64,000 nt of DNA from Bradyrhizobium iriomotense. GTDB lineage: Bacteria > Pseudomonadota > Alphaproteobacteria > Rhizobiales > Xanthobacteraceae. Position numbers and translations under genes: made by a program. The DNA lies in contig NZ_JAFCLP010000010.1 in the NCBI RefSeq assembly GCF_018129405.1, forward strand, positions 179,495 to 243,494, in the 5' to 3' direction. Below, in pieces: positions 35,817-45,251 of this stretch; position 1 is the first letter of the stretch, and each line of letters starts with the position of its first letter. Under the pieces are notes generated by a model. It had not been told where the DNA came from. It did no database searches and was given only the letters and a program-made list of their open reading frames with translations.

Positions 35817-37337
35817 TCAAGTTGTCGCAAGTTCCATGACCGACACGCGACCCGCGGTCTCGCGGTCGAGCACGCCTCGATTCCGGCCCCTGCTAAGCAC
35901 CATAACTCGGTGCGCCAAACCCAGAACTTCGTCGAGATCGGAGCTCACCACGATCACCGCCATACCCTCGCGAGCGAGGTCGGCGACGATCTGGTAGATC
36001 GCTGCGCGCGCGCCAACGTCGATGCCGCGCGTCGGCTCATCGAGGATGACCACCTTCGGGTCGCGCAGGATGCTCTTGGCGATGACGATCTTCTGCTGGT
36101 TACCTCCAGACAGTTGTCCGACCCGCTGCCCCGCCGTCCCCTTGATCAGAAAGCGCTTGATCGCCTGCCGGGCGAAGTCCTCCGTCCGCGCTCGAGAGAT
36201 CCACCCCGACGGAGCAACACGAGCGTAGTTGCCGAGCGCCAGATTGTCGGCGATGGTTTGCGGCAGAATGAGCGCCTGTCCCTTGCGATCTTCCGGCACT
36301 AGGACCACGCCTCGCGATAGCGCGTCGCGGGGACCATCGAGACGGACCAGTTGCCCGTTGATCTTGACCGTGCCCGATGAAACCGGATCGGCTCCGGAGA
36401 TCGCTCGAACCAGCTCCGTGCGGCCGGCACCGATGATGCCGGCCAAGCCGAACACTTCTCCCGGCCGGACCGAGAAACTCACATCTGCGAAGTCCCCCCT
36501 CGCGCTCGTCAGGCCATCGACTTCAAGCAGCGGCGCGGTTTCGAGAGGGGGAGGATCGATCGTCGGAAACATGCGGTCGAGCGGCCGACCGACCATCTGT
36601 TCGACGAGTGTCTTCGTCGGCACTTGAGCGGTATCGTGCGTGGCAACCATGCGGCCATCGCGGATGACGGCGACGCGATCGGCGATGCGCGGAATTTCGT
36701 CGAGCCGATGGCTGATGTAGATGAAGCTCACGCCCTCGCCTTTGAGGCGACGAATCTGCTCGAACAGTCGATCCGTCTCGTCTAGGCCGAGAGCCGCGGT
36801 CGGCTCGTCGAAGATCAGCAGCTTCGCGTTCAGCGTCAGTGCTTTCGCGATCTCGACCTGCTGCTGTGCCGCGACTCGAAGGTGACGCACGAGCGTCGTC
36901 GGCGGCACATTCAGGCCGAGGCGCTTCAGCTGCTCGGCGGCGCGTGCGTTCATGGCCGCGCGGTCAATCCGCCCGCCGCGCATCGGCAGCCGGCCGACAA
37001 AGACGTTCTCGGCGATCGAAAGGTCCGGCAGGAGACGCATCTCCTGGTGAATGAGTCCGATCCCGGCGGACAGCGCGTCAGCAGGCGCGGCCGGGGCATA
37101 CGGCGCTCCGCGCCAGGTCATAGAACCGGTCGACGGAGCGACGAGTCCGGAGATGATCGAGGCGACGGTCGACTTTCCGGCGCCGTTCTCCCCTAAAAGC
37201 GCGAGCACCTCGCCCGGGCGCAGCGTCAGATCGATCCCCGTCAGAACGGTGATCGGCCCATACTGCTTGCCAACCCGATGCAGCGTGAGGCCAACTTCGA
37301 GCTGTTCGGCTTGTTTTGCTGCGGTTGTCATCGCCAT
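35817..37337 (-). CDS. sugar ABC importer ATPase with two ATP-binding domains (RbsA type)
   Basis: 506 residues. Domain 1 (about 15-240): Walker A LLGENGAGKSTVASII, LIHQEMRLLPDLSIAENVFV, Walker B LLIFDEPTAALG. Domain 2 (about 265-500): degenerate Walker A GLAGIIGAGRTELVRAISG, signature LSGGNQQKIVIAKSIL, Walker B VVILDEPTRGIDVGA. One protein supplies both motor halves, as in ribose, xylose and autoinducer-2 importers. It lies between the binding-protein gene and the SDR. Confidence 0.94.
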   Translation of the reverse strand: MAMTTAAKQAEQLEVGLTLHRVGKQYGPITVLTGIDLTLRPGEVLALLGENGAGKSTVASIISGLVAPSTGSMTWRGAPYAPAAPADALSAGIGLIHQEMRLLPDLSIAENVFVGRLPMRGGRIDRAAMNARAAEQLKRLGLNVPPTTLVRHLRVAAQQQVEIAKALTLNAKLLIFDEPTAALGLDETDRLFEQIRRLKGEGVSFIYISHRLDEIPRIADRVAVIRDGRMVATHDTAQVPTKTLVEQMVGRPLDRMFPTIDPPPLETAPLLEVDGLTSARGDFADVSFSVRPGEVFGLAGIIGAGRTELVRAISGADPVSSGTVKINGQLVRLDGPRDALSRGVVLVPEDRKGQALILPQTIADNLALGNYARVAPSGWISRARTEDFARQAIKRFLIKGTAGQRVGQLSGGNQQKIVIAKSILRDPKVVILDEPTRGIDVGARAAIYQIVADLAREGMAVIVVSSDLDEVLGLAHRVMVLSRGRNRGVLDRETAGRVSVMELATT

Positions 37338-37389
37338 GCCCTAGCGGTCGGGCGGCACCCATGGGCGCCGCCCGGGTCTTCAGTTTCGA

Positions 37390-38325
37390 TTACGGATGCT
37401 TTGCGACGAACTGCGCGACGTTATCCTTCGTCGTCAACGTCGCGTCCTGCAACTGCACGGGCGGCAGCTTCTCGCCCTTCACGATCGCGATGGCCGCGTC
37501 CACGCCCAGACGGCCCATCTTCTGAGTCTGTTGGGTCGCGGTGACGTCGAAAGCGCCGTCCTTGAGAGCCTTCAGAGCTTCTGTATCGCCGTCGAAGCCC
37601 GCGATCCAAACCTTCTGCCCCGGATGAGCGACCTTCACCGCCTGGGCGGCGCCCAGCGCAAGGGCATCAGCCTGACCGAAGATGATGCTCGCCTTCGGAT
37701 GCTGCTGCAGCAGGTCCTGCGCCAGCTTGAAGCCCTCGTCCTGGTGCCACTGCTCGCTCCAGAGCTCGCCGACGACCTTCACCTCGGGATACTTCTTGAG
37801 CGCCTCGGAACAGCCCTTGGTGCGATCCACCTCTGGTGTAGTTCCCTTTTGACCGTGAATGATCAGCATCTCGCCCTTGCCGCCGGCCGCCTTGGCGATG
37901 TGGTCACAGACGGCGCGCGCAGAGCTGACGCTGTCGGTCGCGATGAAGGTATCGCCGGGAGCGCCGTCGGCGTTGCGATCGATGTTGATCACCGGAACGC
38001 CCGCGGCCTTCGCGGCCTTCACCGGCACGGAGGCGGCGGTGGCGCCGGCCGGGATGTAGATCAGAGCGTCGATGTTCTGCGCCAGCAGATCCTGGATCTG
38101 ATTGACCTGGGTCGCTGCGTCGCCCTTGGCGTCGACGGTAATTACCTGGAGGCCCTTTTCCTTACCGTAAGCCTCAACCGATTGCTTGATTTGGTTGAAG
38201 AAGTCGGCCTGCAAGTTGGCGACTGCCAAGCCGACCTTCTTGGCGTCCTTTGCTTGTGCGGTAACGGCCGGCAACACCGCAAGTGCCGAAATAGCGCTAA
38301 CTAGAAATGCTTTGCGTAGATTCAT
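37390..38325 (-). CDS. periplasmic sugar-binding protein (RbsB type)
   Basis: 311 residues with signal peptide (MNLRKAFLVSAISALAVLPA, VTAQA-KDA cleavage). Peripla_BP_4: KKVGLAVANLQADFFNQIKQ, DAKGDAATQVNQIQDLLAQN, VPVINIDRNADGAPGDTFIA, SIIFGQADALALGAAQAVK and IAGFDGDTEALKALKDG. A strong AGGAGG lies just before the ATG, and a stable hairpin sits between it and the permease gene, together likely raising the level of this protein. The ligand is a pentose-like sugar or polyol by family. Confidence 0.94.
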   Translation of the reverse strand: MNLRKAFLVSAISALAVLPAVTAQAKDAKKVGLAVANLQADFFNQIKQSVEAYGKEKGLQVITVDAKGDAATQVNQIQDLLAQNIDALIYIPAGATAASVPVKAAKAAGVPVINIDRNADGAPGDTFIATDSVSSARAVCDHIAKAAGGKGEMLIIHGQKGTTPEVDRTKGCSEALKKYPEVKVVGELWSEQWHQDEGFKLAQDLLQQHPKASIIFGQADALALGAAQAVKVAHPGQKVWIAGFDGDTEALKALKDGAFDVTATQQTQKMGRLGVDAAIAIVKGEKLPPVQLQDATLTTKDNVAQFVAKHP

Positions 38326-38353
38326 AGTCGTTCCTCCTCTTTCCTCTCTTTTG

Positions 38354-38370
38354 CGGCGAAAGTTTCGCCG
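38354..38370. other. 8-bp perfect hairpin in the permease/binding-protein gap
   Basis: CGGCGAAA-G-TTTCGCCG lies in the 140-base gap between the permease stop and the binding-protein start on the minus strand, shortly before the AGGAGG. Such stems often protect the downstream mRNA or limit read-through. Confidence 0.5.
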
Positions 38371-38465
38371 GCGTCTTCGTTGCGGTCCCCTCTTGGAACC
38401 TCAGTTCACTCCTCGCGGAGCGATAACAAAGGGGCGCGCAGCATCGACGCGAACCCCGAGTTCGT

Positions 38466-39452
38466 TCACTCACCGCGATGCCGCAGCGTGTCGGCGGCCA
38501 CAGCGACTGCGATCACGACGCCGATGACGATCTGCTGCACGAACGGCGACACCTGCAGCAGGTTGAGACCGTTGCGAAGAAAGCCGATGATGAGGACACC
38601 AATCACGGTGCGGCCGATGCTGCCCACGCCTCCGGAAAGACTGGCGCCGCCGATGACGACCGCGGCGATCGTGTCCAGCTCGTAGCCGATGCCCGAACTG
38701 GGCTGAGCCGAATCCAAGCGCGCCGACAGGATGACTCCGGCGAGCCCCGCCAAGGCCGCGCAGATCGTATAGACCCACAGGGTCGTCCTGCGCACGTTGA
38801 TGCCGGCAAGACGGGCGACCTCGGCGCTACCGCCGATCGCATAGAGCGAGCGGCCGGCCGGACGGTATTGTAGGATCACCCACGCGATGACGGTGATGAC
38901 GATCATCGCGCCGACCGTTACCGTCAGAAATCCAAAATTCCGGATGATGGCGAGGTTCGAGAACCAGTCGGGAAAACCGATAATCTGTTGTCCGTTCGTG
39001 ATGATGCTCGCAATTCCGCGGGCGATCGACATCATCGCGAGCGTTGCGATGAATGCCGGCATCGCCAGGCGGGTGATCATCAGACCGGAGACGAAGCCGC
39101 AGGCGGACGAGGCCACCAAGGCGGCAACGATCGCGAGGCCGAAGGGCCAGCCCAGATTGTTGCCGAGATAGCCCATCACCATGCCGGACAGCGCCAGCAC
39201 CGAACCGACCGAAAGATCGATGCCACCGATCAGGATGACGAAGGTCATCCCGACCGCCATCACGCCCAGAACGGTGATCTGGTCCATCACGTTCAGGATG
39301 TTGCGCACCGATAGAAAAGTATCGGTCGCAATGGACAGGAATGCGCAGAGCAAGACGAGGCCGATCAAGGGTCCCGTCGCGCCCCTTATGAAACGCAACA
39401 CCCCGCCGCCACCGCTGCTTTTCGCCTCCATTGCCGTTCCCTCGATGGCCAT
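38466..39452 (-). CDS. sugar ABC importer permease (RbsC type)
   Basis: 328 residues, about ten membrane helices. Family segments: FLSVRNILNVMDQITVLGVM, GMTFVILIGGIDLSVGSVLA, then GRSLYAIGGSAEVARLAGIN (the coupling loop) and TIAAVVIGGASLSGGVGSIG. It starts four bases after the kinase stop, so kinase and importer form one transcript. Confidence 0.94.
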   Translation of the reverse strand: MAIEGTAMEAKSSGGGGVLRFIRGATGPLIGLVLLCAFLSIATDTFLSVRNILNVMDQITVLGVMAVGMTFVILIGGIDLSVGSVLALSGMVMGYLGNNLGWPFGLAIVAALVASSACGFVSGLMITRLAMPAFIATLAMMSIARGIASIITNGQQIIGFPDWFSNLAIIRNFGFLTVTVGAMIVITVIAWVILQYRPAGRSLYAIGGSAEVARLAGINVRRTTLWVYTICAALAGLAGVILSARLDSAQPSSGIGYELDTIAAVVIGGASLSGGVGSIGRTVIGVLIIGFLRNGLNLLQVSPFVQQIVIGVVIAVAVAADTLRHRGE

Positions 39453-39456
39453 TTTT

Positions 39457-40980
39457 TTAGATCCCTCGCGATGTGCTGACGGGGTCGTTGGCGGTTTCCT
39501 TTATCGGCAGTCCCCGCGATCCCGCGACCGCCCTCGACCAGGCCGCGCGCTCCTTCGCGCGCGCCTCCGTTTCCATGCGCGGCATGAAGCGCTCCGATCC
39601 GCGGTCGAGCCGACGCAAGCCGTCCCAAGTGAAGAGACCGCTCGAAAGACCGGCGAGATGCGCCGCGCCCATCGCTGAAAGTTCGGCCACTGCCGGGCGC
39701 TCGACTGGCACGCCGACCATGTCGGCCTCGAACTGCATGAGCTGCGGATTTCGCGTCGGGCCACCATCGACCAGAAGGCAATCGATCGTCGCGCCCCCTG
39801 CACGCACCGCGTCGGTCGTGTCGGCGATCTGGTGCGCAATGGAATCGAGCGCCGCGCGCGCCAGCGGGGCACGGCTCGGTCCGAAGCTAAGACCGGAGAT
39901 CGTGGCAATTGCGTTCGCGTCCCACCACGGCGCACCAAGTCCGCCGAAGGCCGGCACGATGTGCACTCCGCTTGGAGCGCCGACCGTTGCGGCAAGCTCG
40001 GCCAGTTCTTTCGTGGAGATGCCGAGCAGCTGCGCCGTCCATACCAGCGTCGAGCCGGCGCTGCGGATATTGCCCTCGAACGCAAGGACCGGAGAGTCGA
40101 GCTCCCACGCCAGCGTAAGACACACGCCGGGTGCGCCTGCATTCCCATCTCTGACAGTCCCGCGATCCACCAGTCCCATGACCGAAGCGCCCGTGCCATG
40201 AGTCGCCTTCACGGGCCCTGGAGCGAAAGCGCCATGCGCGAACAGTGCCGCGTGAGAATCGGCAAGGACAGCACCGACCGGCGTGCCGTCCCGCAGCGGG
40301 GCAAGACCCTTGACGGACGGAAATGGGCCCTTCGATGCGGTTACCCGCGGAAGTGCAGCGAGGGGTACGTCGAAGATGGACAGCAATTCCTCGTCCCATC
40401 GCGCCGTCGCGACGTCGAAGAGTTGCGTTCGAGACGCGTTGCCGGCTTCGACGACAGCCTCGCTTCCAAACCGCGACAGAAGGAAGGCGTCGATCGTTCC
40501 GATGCAGACGTCGCCCGCTTTTGCGCGCGCCTGACCGGCGGTGAGGTTGTCCAGCAGCCAGCGAGCCTTTGCCGCCGAGAACATCGGATCGAGGGGAAGC
40601 CCGCTCTTGCAACGAACCGTCGCCGCGGCGCCATTCGTCCGCAATCGGGCGCAAATCGCTTCGGTGCGCTGATCTTGCCAGGACAACACGGGCGTAAGTG
40701 CTTCGCCGCTGCGCCGGTCCCAGATGATGCACGACTCGCGCTGGGTGCTGAACCCGACCGAAGTGATGCGATCCTGTGGGATCGTGTTAAGAGCGTCTGC
40801 GACGGCGCCGCGAACGCTGTCCCAGATCTCGTTCCCGTCCTGCTGAACCCAACCGGGCTGCGGCGTCGTGACGGAAAGCGGGGCCTGGGCGTGACCGACC
40901 ACGGCGCCTCGATCGTCGACAACGAGGCACTTTGTCGAACTCGTACCTTGATCGATGGCCAGAACCAGCCCGCCGGACAT
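39457..40980 (-). CDS. FGGY-family carbohydrate kinase
   Basis: 507 residues. Phosphate-binding LAIDQGTSSTKCLVVDDRG at the N-terminus, GFSTQRESCIIWDRRSGE, DSHAALFAHGAF, GTGASVMGLVDRG and the adenosine motif DGGPTRNPQLMQFEADMVG near 400. The order is that of glycerol, xylulose and erythritol kinases. Two bases separate it from the transketolase C-subunit gene. In the apulose pathway an FGGY kinase makes the phosphate used by a split transketolase, an arrangement like this one. Substrate not proven. Confidence 0.93.
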   Translation of the reverse strand: MSGGLVLAIDQGTSSTKCLVVDDRGAVVGHAQAPLSVTTPQPGWVQQDGNEIWDSVRGAVADALNTIPQDRITSVGFSTQRESCIIWDRRSGEALTPVLSWQDQRTEAICARLRTNGAAATVRCKSGLPLDPMFSAAKARWLLDNLTAGQARAKAGDVCIGTIDAFLLSRFGSEAVVEAGNASRTQLFDVATARWDEELLSIFDVPLAALPRVTASKGPFPSVKGLAPLRDGTPVGAVLADSHAALFAHGAFAPGPVKATHGTGASVMGLVDRGTVRDGNAGAPGVCLTLAWELDSPVLAFEGNIRSAGSTLVWTAQLLGISTKELAELAATVGAPSGVHIVPAFGGLGAPWWDANAIATISGLSFGPSRAPLARAALDSIAHQIADTTDAVRAGGATIDCLLVDGGPTRNPQLMQFEADMVGVPVERPAVAELSAMGAAHLAGLSSGLFTWDGLRRLDRGSERFMPRMETEARAKERAAWSRAVAGSRGLPIKETANDPVSTSRGI

Positions 40981-40982
40981 TC

Positions 40983-41939
40983 CTATCTGCCCTTGAGTTC
41001 GCGCGCCGCCGCGACGATGCCTTCGCTATTCAGTCCAAAGTGATCGAACAAAAACTCGGCCGAACCCGTGGGCGCGAAGCCCTTGACCCCGAGCATCCGC
41101 ATGGGGACGGGAGCATTGCGCACCACCACTTCGGCGACGGCGGCGCCCAGGCCACCCTCGATCATCGCTTCCTCGACGGTGACGATCGCACCGGTCTCGC
41201 GCGCCGCGGCTATGATCGCGGCGTCGTCGAGCGGCTTGACCGACGAGATATTGATCACGCGGGCCTGAAGACCCTGATCGGCGAGAGCCGCACCTGCGGC
41301 TAGGGCGCGGGACACCATCACACCGGTCGCGACGATGGTCAGATCCTTGCCGTCGCGGAGCCTGTCGGCCTTTCCGAATGCAAAGGCGTTCGTCTCATCG
41401 GGCGATACGGATGGAACCTTCGTCCGGCCGACCCGCAGATAGGCGGGCGTCTCGGCGGCGACAGCCCAGCGGACGGCGGCGCGGGTTTGCGCTGGGTCCG
41501 CCGGCACCACGACAGCGAGACCATCGATCGCACGCAGCCAGCTCAGATCCTCGATGGAATGATGGGTCGGACCGAGTTCGCCGTAGGCCATTCCCGGACT
41601 CATGCCGCAAAGCACGACCGGATACCCGTTATAGGCGACGTCGACCTTGATCTGCTCGAGGGCGCGGCCGGTCAGAAACGGACCCGCGCCGCACACGAAA
41701 GGAATGAAACCGCCGTTCGCCAGGCCCGCACCCACGCCCACCATGTTCTGCTCGGCAATGCCGACGTTGATGAGGCGATCGGGGAAGAGCTTCTGAAACT
41801 CACCGAGATTGCTTGAGCCGACGCTGTCGTTGCAGACGGCGACGATGCGCTCGTCTTCCTTGGCGAGCGCGATCAGCGTGTCGGCGAAGGCCTGACGGCA
41901 ATCGAAGAGCGACGGATTTGCGGCGCTTGGGGCGGCCAT
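40983..41939 (-). CDS. transketolase, C-terminal subunit
   Basis: 318 residues from ATG 41939. The pyrimidine-binding domain shows LINVGIAEQNMVGVGAGLAN with the catalytic Glu, PFLTGRALEQIKVDVAY, GPTHHSIEDLSWLRAIDG; the C-domain has VKPLDDAAIIAAARETGAIV and TVEEAMIEGGLG. It must pair with the N-terminal subunit encoded just upstream, whose stop overlaps this start by one base (TAATG). Split transketolases commonly act in special sugar pathways (apulose-4-phosphate, sulfosugars) rather than the main pentose-phosphate route. Confidence 0.93.
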   Translation of the reverse strand: MAAPSAANPSLFDCRQAFADTLIALAKEDERIVAVCNDSVGSSNLGEFQKLFPDRLINVGIAEQNMVGVGAGLANGGFIPFVCGAGPFLTGRALEQIKVDVAYNGYPVVLCGMSPGMAYGELGPTHHSIEDLSWLRAIDGLAVVVPADPAQTRAAVRWAVAAETPAYLRVGRTKVPSVSPDETNAFAFGKADRLRDGKDLTIVATGVMVSRALAAGAALADQGLQARVINISSVKPLDDAAIIAAARETGAIVTVEEAMIEGGLGAAVAEVVVRNAPVPMRMLGVKGFAPTGSAEFLFDHFGLNSEGIVAAARELKGR

Positions 41940-42817
41940 TATGCGAGTTCCTTCAGGGCGAGTTCGATCTGTTCGACGGTCGGCACCTTGTGATGCCACT
42001 CGACCCGGTCTTCGATGAACGAAATTCCTTTGCCCTTCACGGTCTTGGCGATCACACACTTCGGCTTGCCATTTCGCGGCGACGTGAACGCGTCGTAGAG
42101 CGCGGCAAGGTCGTGCCCGTCGATCTCGACCGTTTCCCAACCAAAGGAGGTCCAGCGCGATGCGAGCGGCTCAAGTTGGTTCGTATCCTCGGTGCGCGCG
42201 CCCTGCTGAAGCCGGTTCCGGTCGACGATAGCGACGAGGTTGTCGAGGCGGCGATGGCCGGCGCACATGGCCGCTTCCCAGTTCGACCCTTCCTGCAATT
42301 CGCCGTCACCGAGAACGACGAAGGTGCGCCATTGCGAACTCTTCAGCTTGGACGCGACGGCACTTCCGACCGCGATCGGAAGACCGTGACCGAGCGGACC
42401 GGTGTTGGCTTCGACGCCAGGTACCTTGCGACGGTTGGGATGGCCGTTGAGCGCCGACAGAGGCTGCATGAAGGTTGATAGAGCCTCGACCGGCAGAAAA
42501 CCGCGCAGCGCTAACGTCGAATAGAGGGCCGCGGCACAATGGCCTTTGCTGAGGATGAAGCGATCTCGCTCCGGCGTGGTCGGATTGCTGGGATCGATCC
42601 GAAGCACCGCGAAGAACAGGGTCGCGAGAATATCCGTCGTCGACAGATCCCCGCCGATGTGACCCATGCGCGCGCGACCGATCATCTCGATGACGCTGCG
42701 GCGGATGCGGGTCGCCTCCTTGCGCAAGAGATCGACCCGGGCGGTGGAGTCGAGCGTCGCGGAGATAGGCGGAGCCAACTTGGTGTTCAGCTCGGCGTCG
42801 GTCGTTGGGACAGTCAC
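41939..42817 (-). CDS. transketolase, N-terminal subunit (thiamine-diphosphate binding)
   Basis: 292 residues from GTG 42817, which has GGGAG six bases upstream; an ATG at 42850 would add 11 residues and place the operator-like dyad 42829-42840 inside the gene. The TPP motif GDGELQEGSNWEAAM...VDRNRLQ is complete (GDG with Asn about 30 residues on). Other matches: GHIGGDLSTTDILATLFFAV, FILSKGHCAAALYSTLALRG and VEANTGPLGHGLPIAVGSA. First gene of the seven-gene leftward operon. Confidence 0.92.
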   Translation of the reverse strand: MTVPTTDAELNTKLAPPISATLDSTARVDLLRKEATRIRRSVIEMIGRARMGHIGGDLSTTDILATLFFAVLRIDPSNPTTPERDRFILSKGHCAAALYSTLALRGFLPVEALSTFMQPLSALNGHPNRRKVPGVEANTGPLGHGLPIAVGSAVASKLKSSQWRTFVVLGDGELQEGSNWEAAMCAGHRRLDNLVAIVDRNRLQQGARTEDTNQLEPLASRWTSFGWETVEIDGHDLAALYDAFTSPRNGKPKCVIAKTVKGKGISFIEDRVEWHHKVPTVEQIELALKELA

Positions 42818-42828
42818 AGCTACTCCCT

Positions 42829-42840
42829 GAATATTTATTC
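42829..42840. promoter_or_regulatory. candidate SorC-type operator, leftward operon
   Basis: Minus strand GAATAAATATTC: GAATA-AA-TATTC is a perfect 5-bp dyad just upstream of the transketolase GTG and its ribosome site. A near copy lies before the divergent regulator gene, which supports a shared binding protein. Confidence 0.5.
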
Positions 42841-43438
42841 TTAGCTGCATTTCTTTTCACAAAGAACGCCAGAGCTGCTTGCTTGTCAAGCAGCATGCCT
42901 GACGTTCCGGACAGCTATTTTGGCGCAGCGCGCCCTCAAGGCGTCCCGGAAGGTACAAAGCCACCGCGACGAACCGCCGCTCGTCAGCGCCGGCGCCGCA
43001 GCGCCTAGTGCGTGTCGTGCAAACGAAATGTGGCGCGACGTTTATGTCGATCGATCGGAACGGTTTGCCGGCCGGATAAGGGCCCGTGCTTCGTTCGCGC
43101 GTTGCCTGAACGTCATCGCTGCTCCGTGCAGCCTTGATGACTTGAGAGACGACGTTTTCCTCCCTTTCTTGAATTTGCTTTTTGACCTCGCTTCGTCGCG
43201 CGGCCGGTCGTCGATCGGGACACCTTGAGTGTACGAGGCGCACTTGCGTCTCGGCGACCGAAGTCCCTGCTGATTGGAGTTTACGGCGGGGCGAACGCAC
43301 ATGCTTGAATGCCTGCTTTATCATCTGTATAATTATTCATTCATGTATCTCTTTTCAGTCTTCTGTCGCGCTGCGATGATTGTCGAGCCGATGAGCTCGC
43401 AAGCGTGCGAAGGGCCCGTCAGTCATTTCGCGGAGATT
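42841..43438. other. 598-base divergent control region without a gene
   Basis: Contains no recognisable coding frame. An AT-rich patch at 43313-43352 (TATAATTATTCATTCATG) stands out from GC-rich surroundings and probably holds promoter elements for one or both directions. ORFs on both strands here give Arg-rich, motif-free products. Confidence 0.4.
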
Positions 43439-43450
43439 GAACAAATATTC
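43439..43450. promoter_or_regulatory. candidate SorC-type operator, rightward operon
   Basis: Plus strand GAACAAATATTC matches the dyad at 42829-42840 in 11 of 12 positions, 50 bases ahead of the regulator start. Confidence 0.5.
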
Positions 43451-43499
43451 AGCTCACTCTAGGTCTCGACCGAGCGGCTGAACGAAAGCGAAGCGACCG

Positions 43500-44456
43500 A
43501 TGAGCAGAACAGACGAACTGAGAATGATGCTTCGTGTTTCGCAGCTCTATCACGAGGATCGGTTGAAGCAGGCCGAGATCTCGCAGCGGCTTCATGTCTC
43601 GCAAGCCACGATATCACGACTGCTGAAGCGCGCCGAAGATGAGGGCGTCGTACGCGTCACCATCGTTGCCCCACGAGGGACATACCCGCAGTTCGAAGGC
43701 GCCTTGCGGCAGCAATATGACGTCACCGAAGCCATCGTGGCGGAATGCTTCGAGGATCGGGAAGAGCCCATCCTCTCCGCGATCGGCGCGGCGGCCGCGC
43801 ACTACCTCGAGACGACCCTCAGCGAGGGCGATGTGATCGGAATTTCTTCGTGGAGCGCCTCGCTCCTGCGAATGGTCGACGCGATCCATCCGATCAAAAG
43901 GCCCCGCGCCGAGCGCGTCGTACAGATCCTCGGCGGCATCGGCAATCCGTCGGTTCAAACCCACGCCACTCAATTGACCGGACGGCTCGCAGCGCTGACG
44001 GGAGCTGAGGCGCAACTGCTGCCGGCGCAAGGCGTCGTCAATTCATCGGCAGCAAGGCTTGTGATGCTCGGCGACACCTATGTGCGTGCTGCCATGGATC
44101 AATTTCGCCGCATGACCGTAGCGCTCGTGGGCATCGGCGCGCTTCAACCCTCCGTCATGTTGGCCAATTCCGGCAATTCGTTCACGGACGCCGAATTGCA
44201 GGAACTCGCACGAAGCGGCGCCATCGGTGACATATGCGTGCGGTTTTTCGATCGCGACGGAAAGCCCGTTCACGGGCCGCTGGATGATCGAGTGATTGGG
44301 GTCACCCTGGAAGAGCTTAAGCAGACCCCGCGCGTCATCGGCGTGGCTGGCGGCGAACGCAAAGTCGAAGCGATCCGCGCCTGCCTGAAGGGCGGCCTCA
44401 TCAACGTGCTTATAACCGACAAGTTCACCGCCGAAAGGCTTCTGAAGCCCGCCTAG
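43500..44456 (+). CDS. SorC/DeoR-type sugar-binding transcriptional regulator
   Basis: 318 residues. N-terminal helix-turn-helix (residues ~20-48): LKQAEISQRLHVSQATISRL. The rest is a SorC sugar-binding domain (PF04198): GDVIGISSWSASLLRMVDAI, VVQILGGIGNP, VALVGIGALQPSVMLANSGN, GAIGDICVRFFDRDG and VIGVAGGERKVEAIRACLKG. SorC proteins respond to sugar phosphates. It is divergent from the kinase/transketolase/importer operon and followed by an SDR, so it most likely controls both arms through the matching dyads. Confidence 0.92.
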   Translation: MSRTDELRMMLRVSQLYHEDRLKQAEISQRLHVSQATISRLLKRAEDEGVVRVTIVAPRGTYPQFEGALRQQYDVTEAIVAECFEDREEPILSAIGAAAAHYLETTLSEGDVIGISSWSASLLRMVDAIHPIKRPRAERVVQILGGIGNPSVQTHATQLTGRLAALTGAEAQLLPAQGVVNSSAARLVMLGDTYVRAAMDQFRRMTVALVGIGALQPSVMLANSGNSFTDAELQELARSGAIGDICVRFFDRDGKPVHGPLDDRVIGVTLEELKQTPRVIGVAGGERKVEAIRACLKGGLINVLITDKFTAERLLKPA

Positions 44457-44468
44457 GAAGGGACGAAA

Positions 44469-45251
44469 ATGAATCGCTTTGCCGGCAAGACCGTCGTGAT
44501 CACTGGGGCCAGCCGCGGTATAGGCGCGGCCCTCGCCCGTCGCTTTGCTCGTGAGGGCGGTGCGGTCGTCGTCTCGGCAAACGAACCGGCCTGCGAACGT
44601 GTCGCCGCCGAAATCACCGCGGCAGGCGGCAAGGCGATCGCGCAGGTCGCGGACGTGACCAAGAAGCCCGATGTCGTCGCGCTCTACGATGCGGCCGAGC
44701 GCGCATTCGGGGGCGTCGACGTTTCGGTACAGAACGCCGGCGTCATCACGATCGCTCGCATCGAGACGATGACCGAGGGCGAATGGGACAAGGTGATAGA
44801 GGTCAACACCAAAGGCGTTTTCCTCTGCTGTCAGGAAGCGATAGCTCGCATGCGCAAACACGGGCATGGCGGAAGACTGATCAATACGGCTTCGGGCCAG
44901 GCGCGGCAGGGCTTCGTCTTCACACCGCACTACGCCGCCTCGAAGTTCGGCGTCGTTGGCATCACGCAAAGCCTTGCCAAGGAGGTCGCCAAAGAAGGGA
45001 TCACCGTCAACGCCTTCTGCCCAGGCATCATCGAGACCGACATGTGGGCTTACAATGACGAGGCGTGGGGGAAGCTGTTGGGAGACTACAAGCCCGGTGA
45101 ACTGATGGCCGAGTGGGTCCGCAACATTCCCATGGCTCGCGCGGGCTCCGGAGAGGACGTCGCCGGTTTGGTGACGTTTCTCGCGAGCGACGACGCCGCC
45201 TACATCACGGGCCAAACTATCAATGTCGACGGCGGCCTCATCATGTCCTGA
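44469..45251 (+). CDS. short-chain dehydrogenase/reductase (sugar alcohol type)
   Basis: 260 residues. TGASRGIGAALARRF cofactor loop, QNAGVITIARI, catalytic NTASGQARQGFVFTPHYAAS with Ser and YAASK, then CPGIIETDMWAY and the end YITGQTINVDGGLIMS. It starts 12 bases after the regulator stop. Together with the SDR at 35033 the regulon has two NAD enzymes; they could oxidise and epimerise a polyol in two steps before the kinase. Confidence 0.9.
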   Translation: MNRFAGKTVVITGASRGIGAALARRFAREGGAVVVSANEPACERVAAEITAAGGKAIAQVADVTKKPDVVALYDAAERAFGGVDVSVQNAGVITIARIETMTEGEWDKVIEVNTKGVFLCCQEAIARMRKHGHGGRLINTASGQARQGFVFTPHYAASKFGVVGITQSLAKEVAKEGITVNAFCPGIIETDMWAYNDEAWGKLLGDYKPGELMAEWVRNIPMARAGSGEDVAGLVTFLASDDAAYITGQTINVDGGLIMS

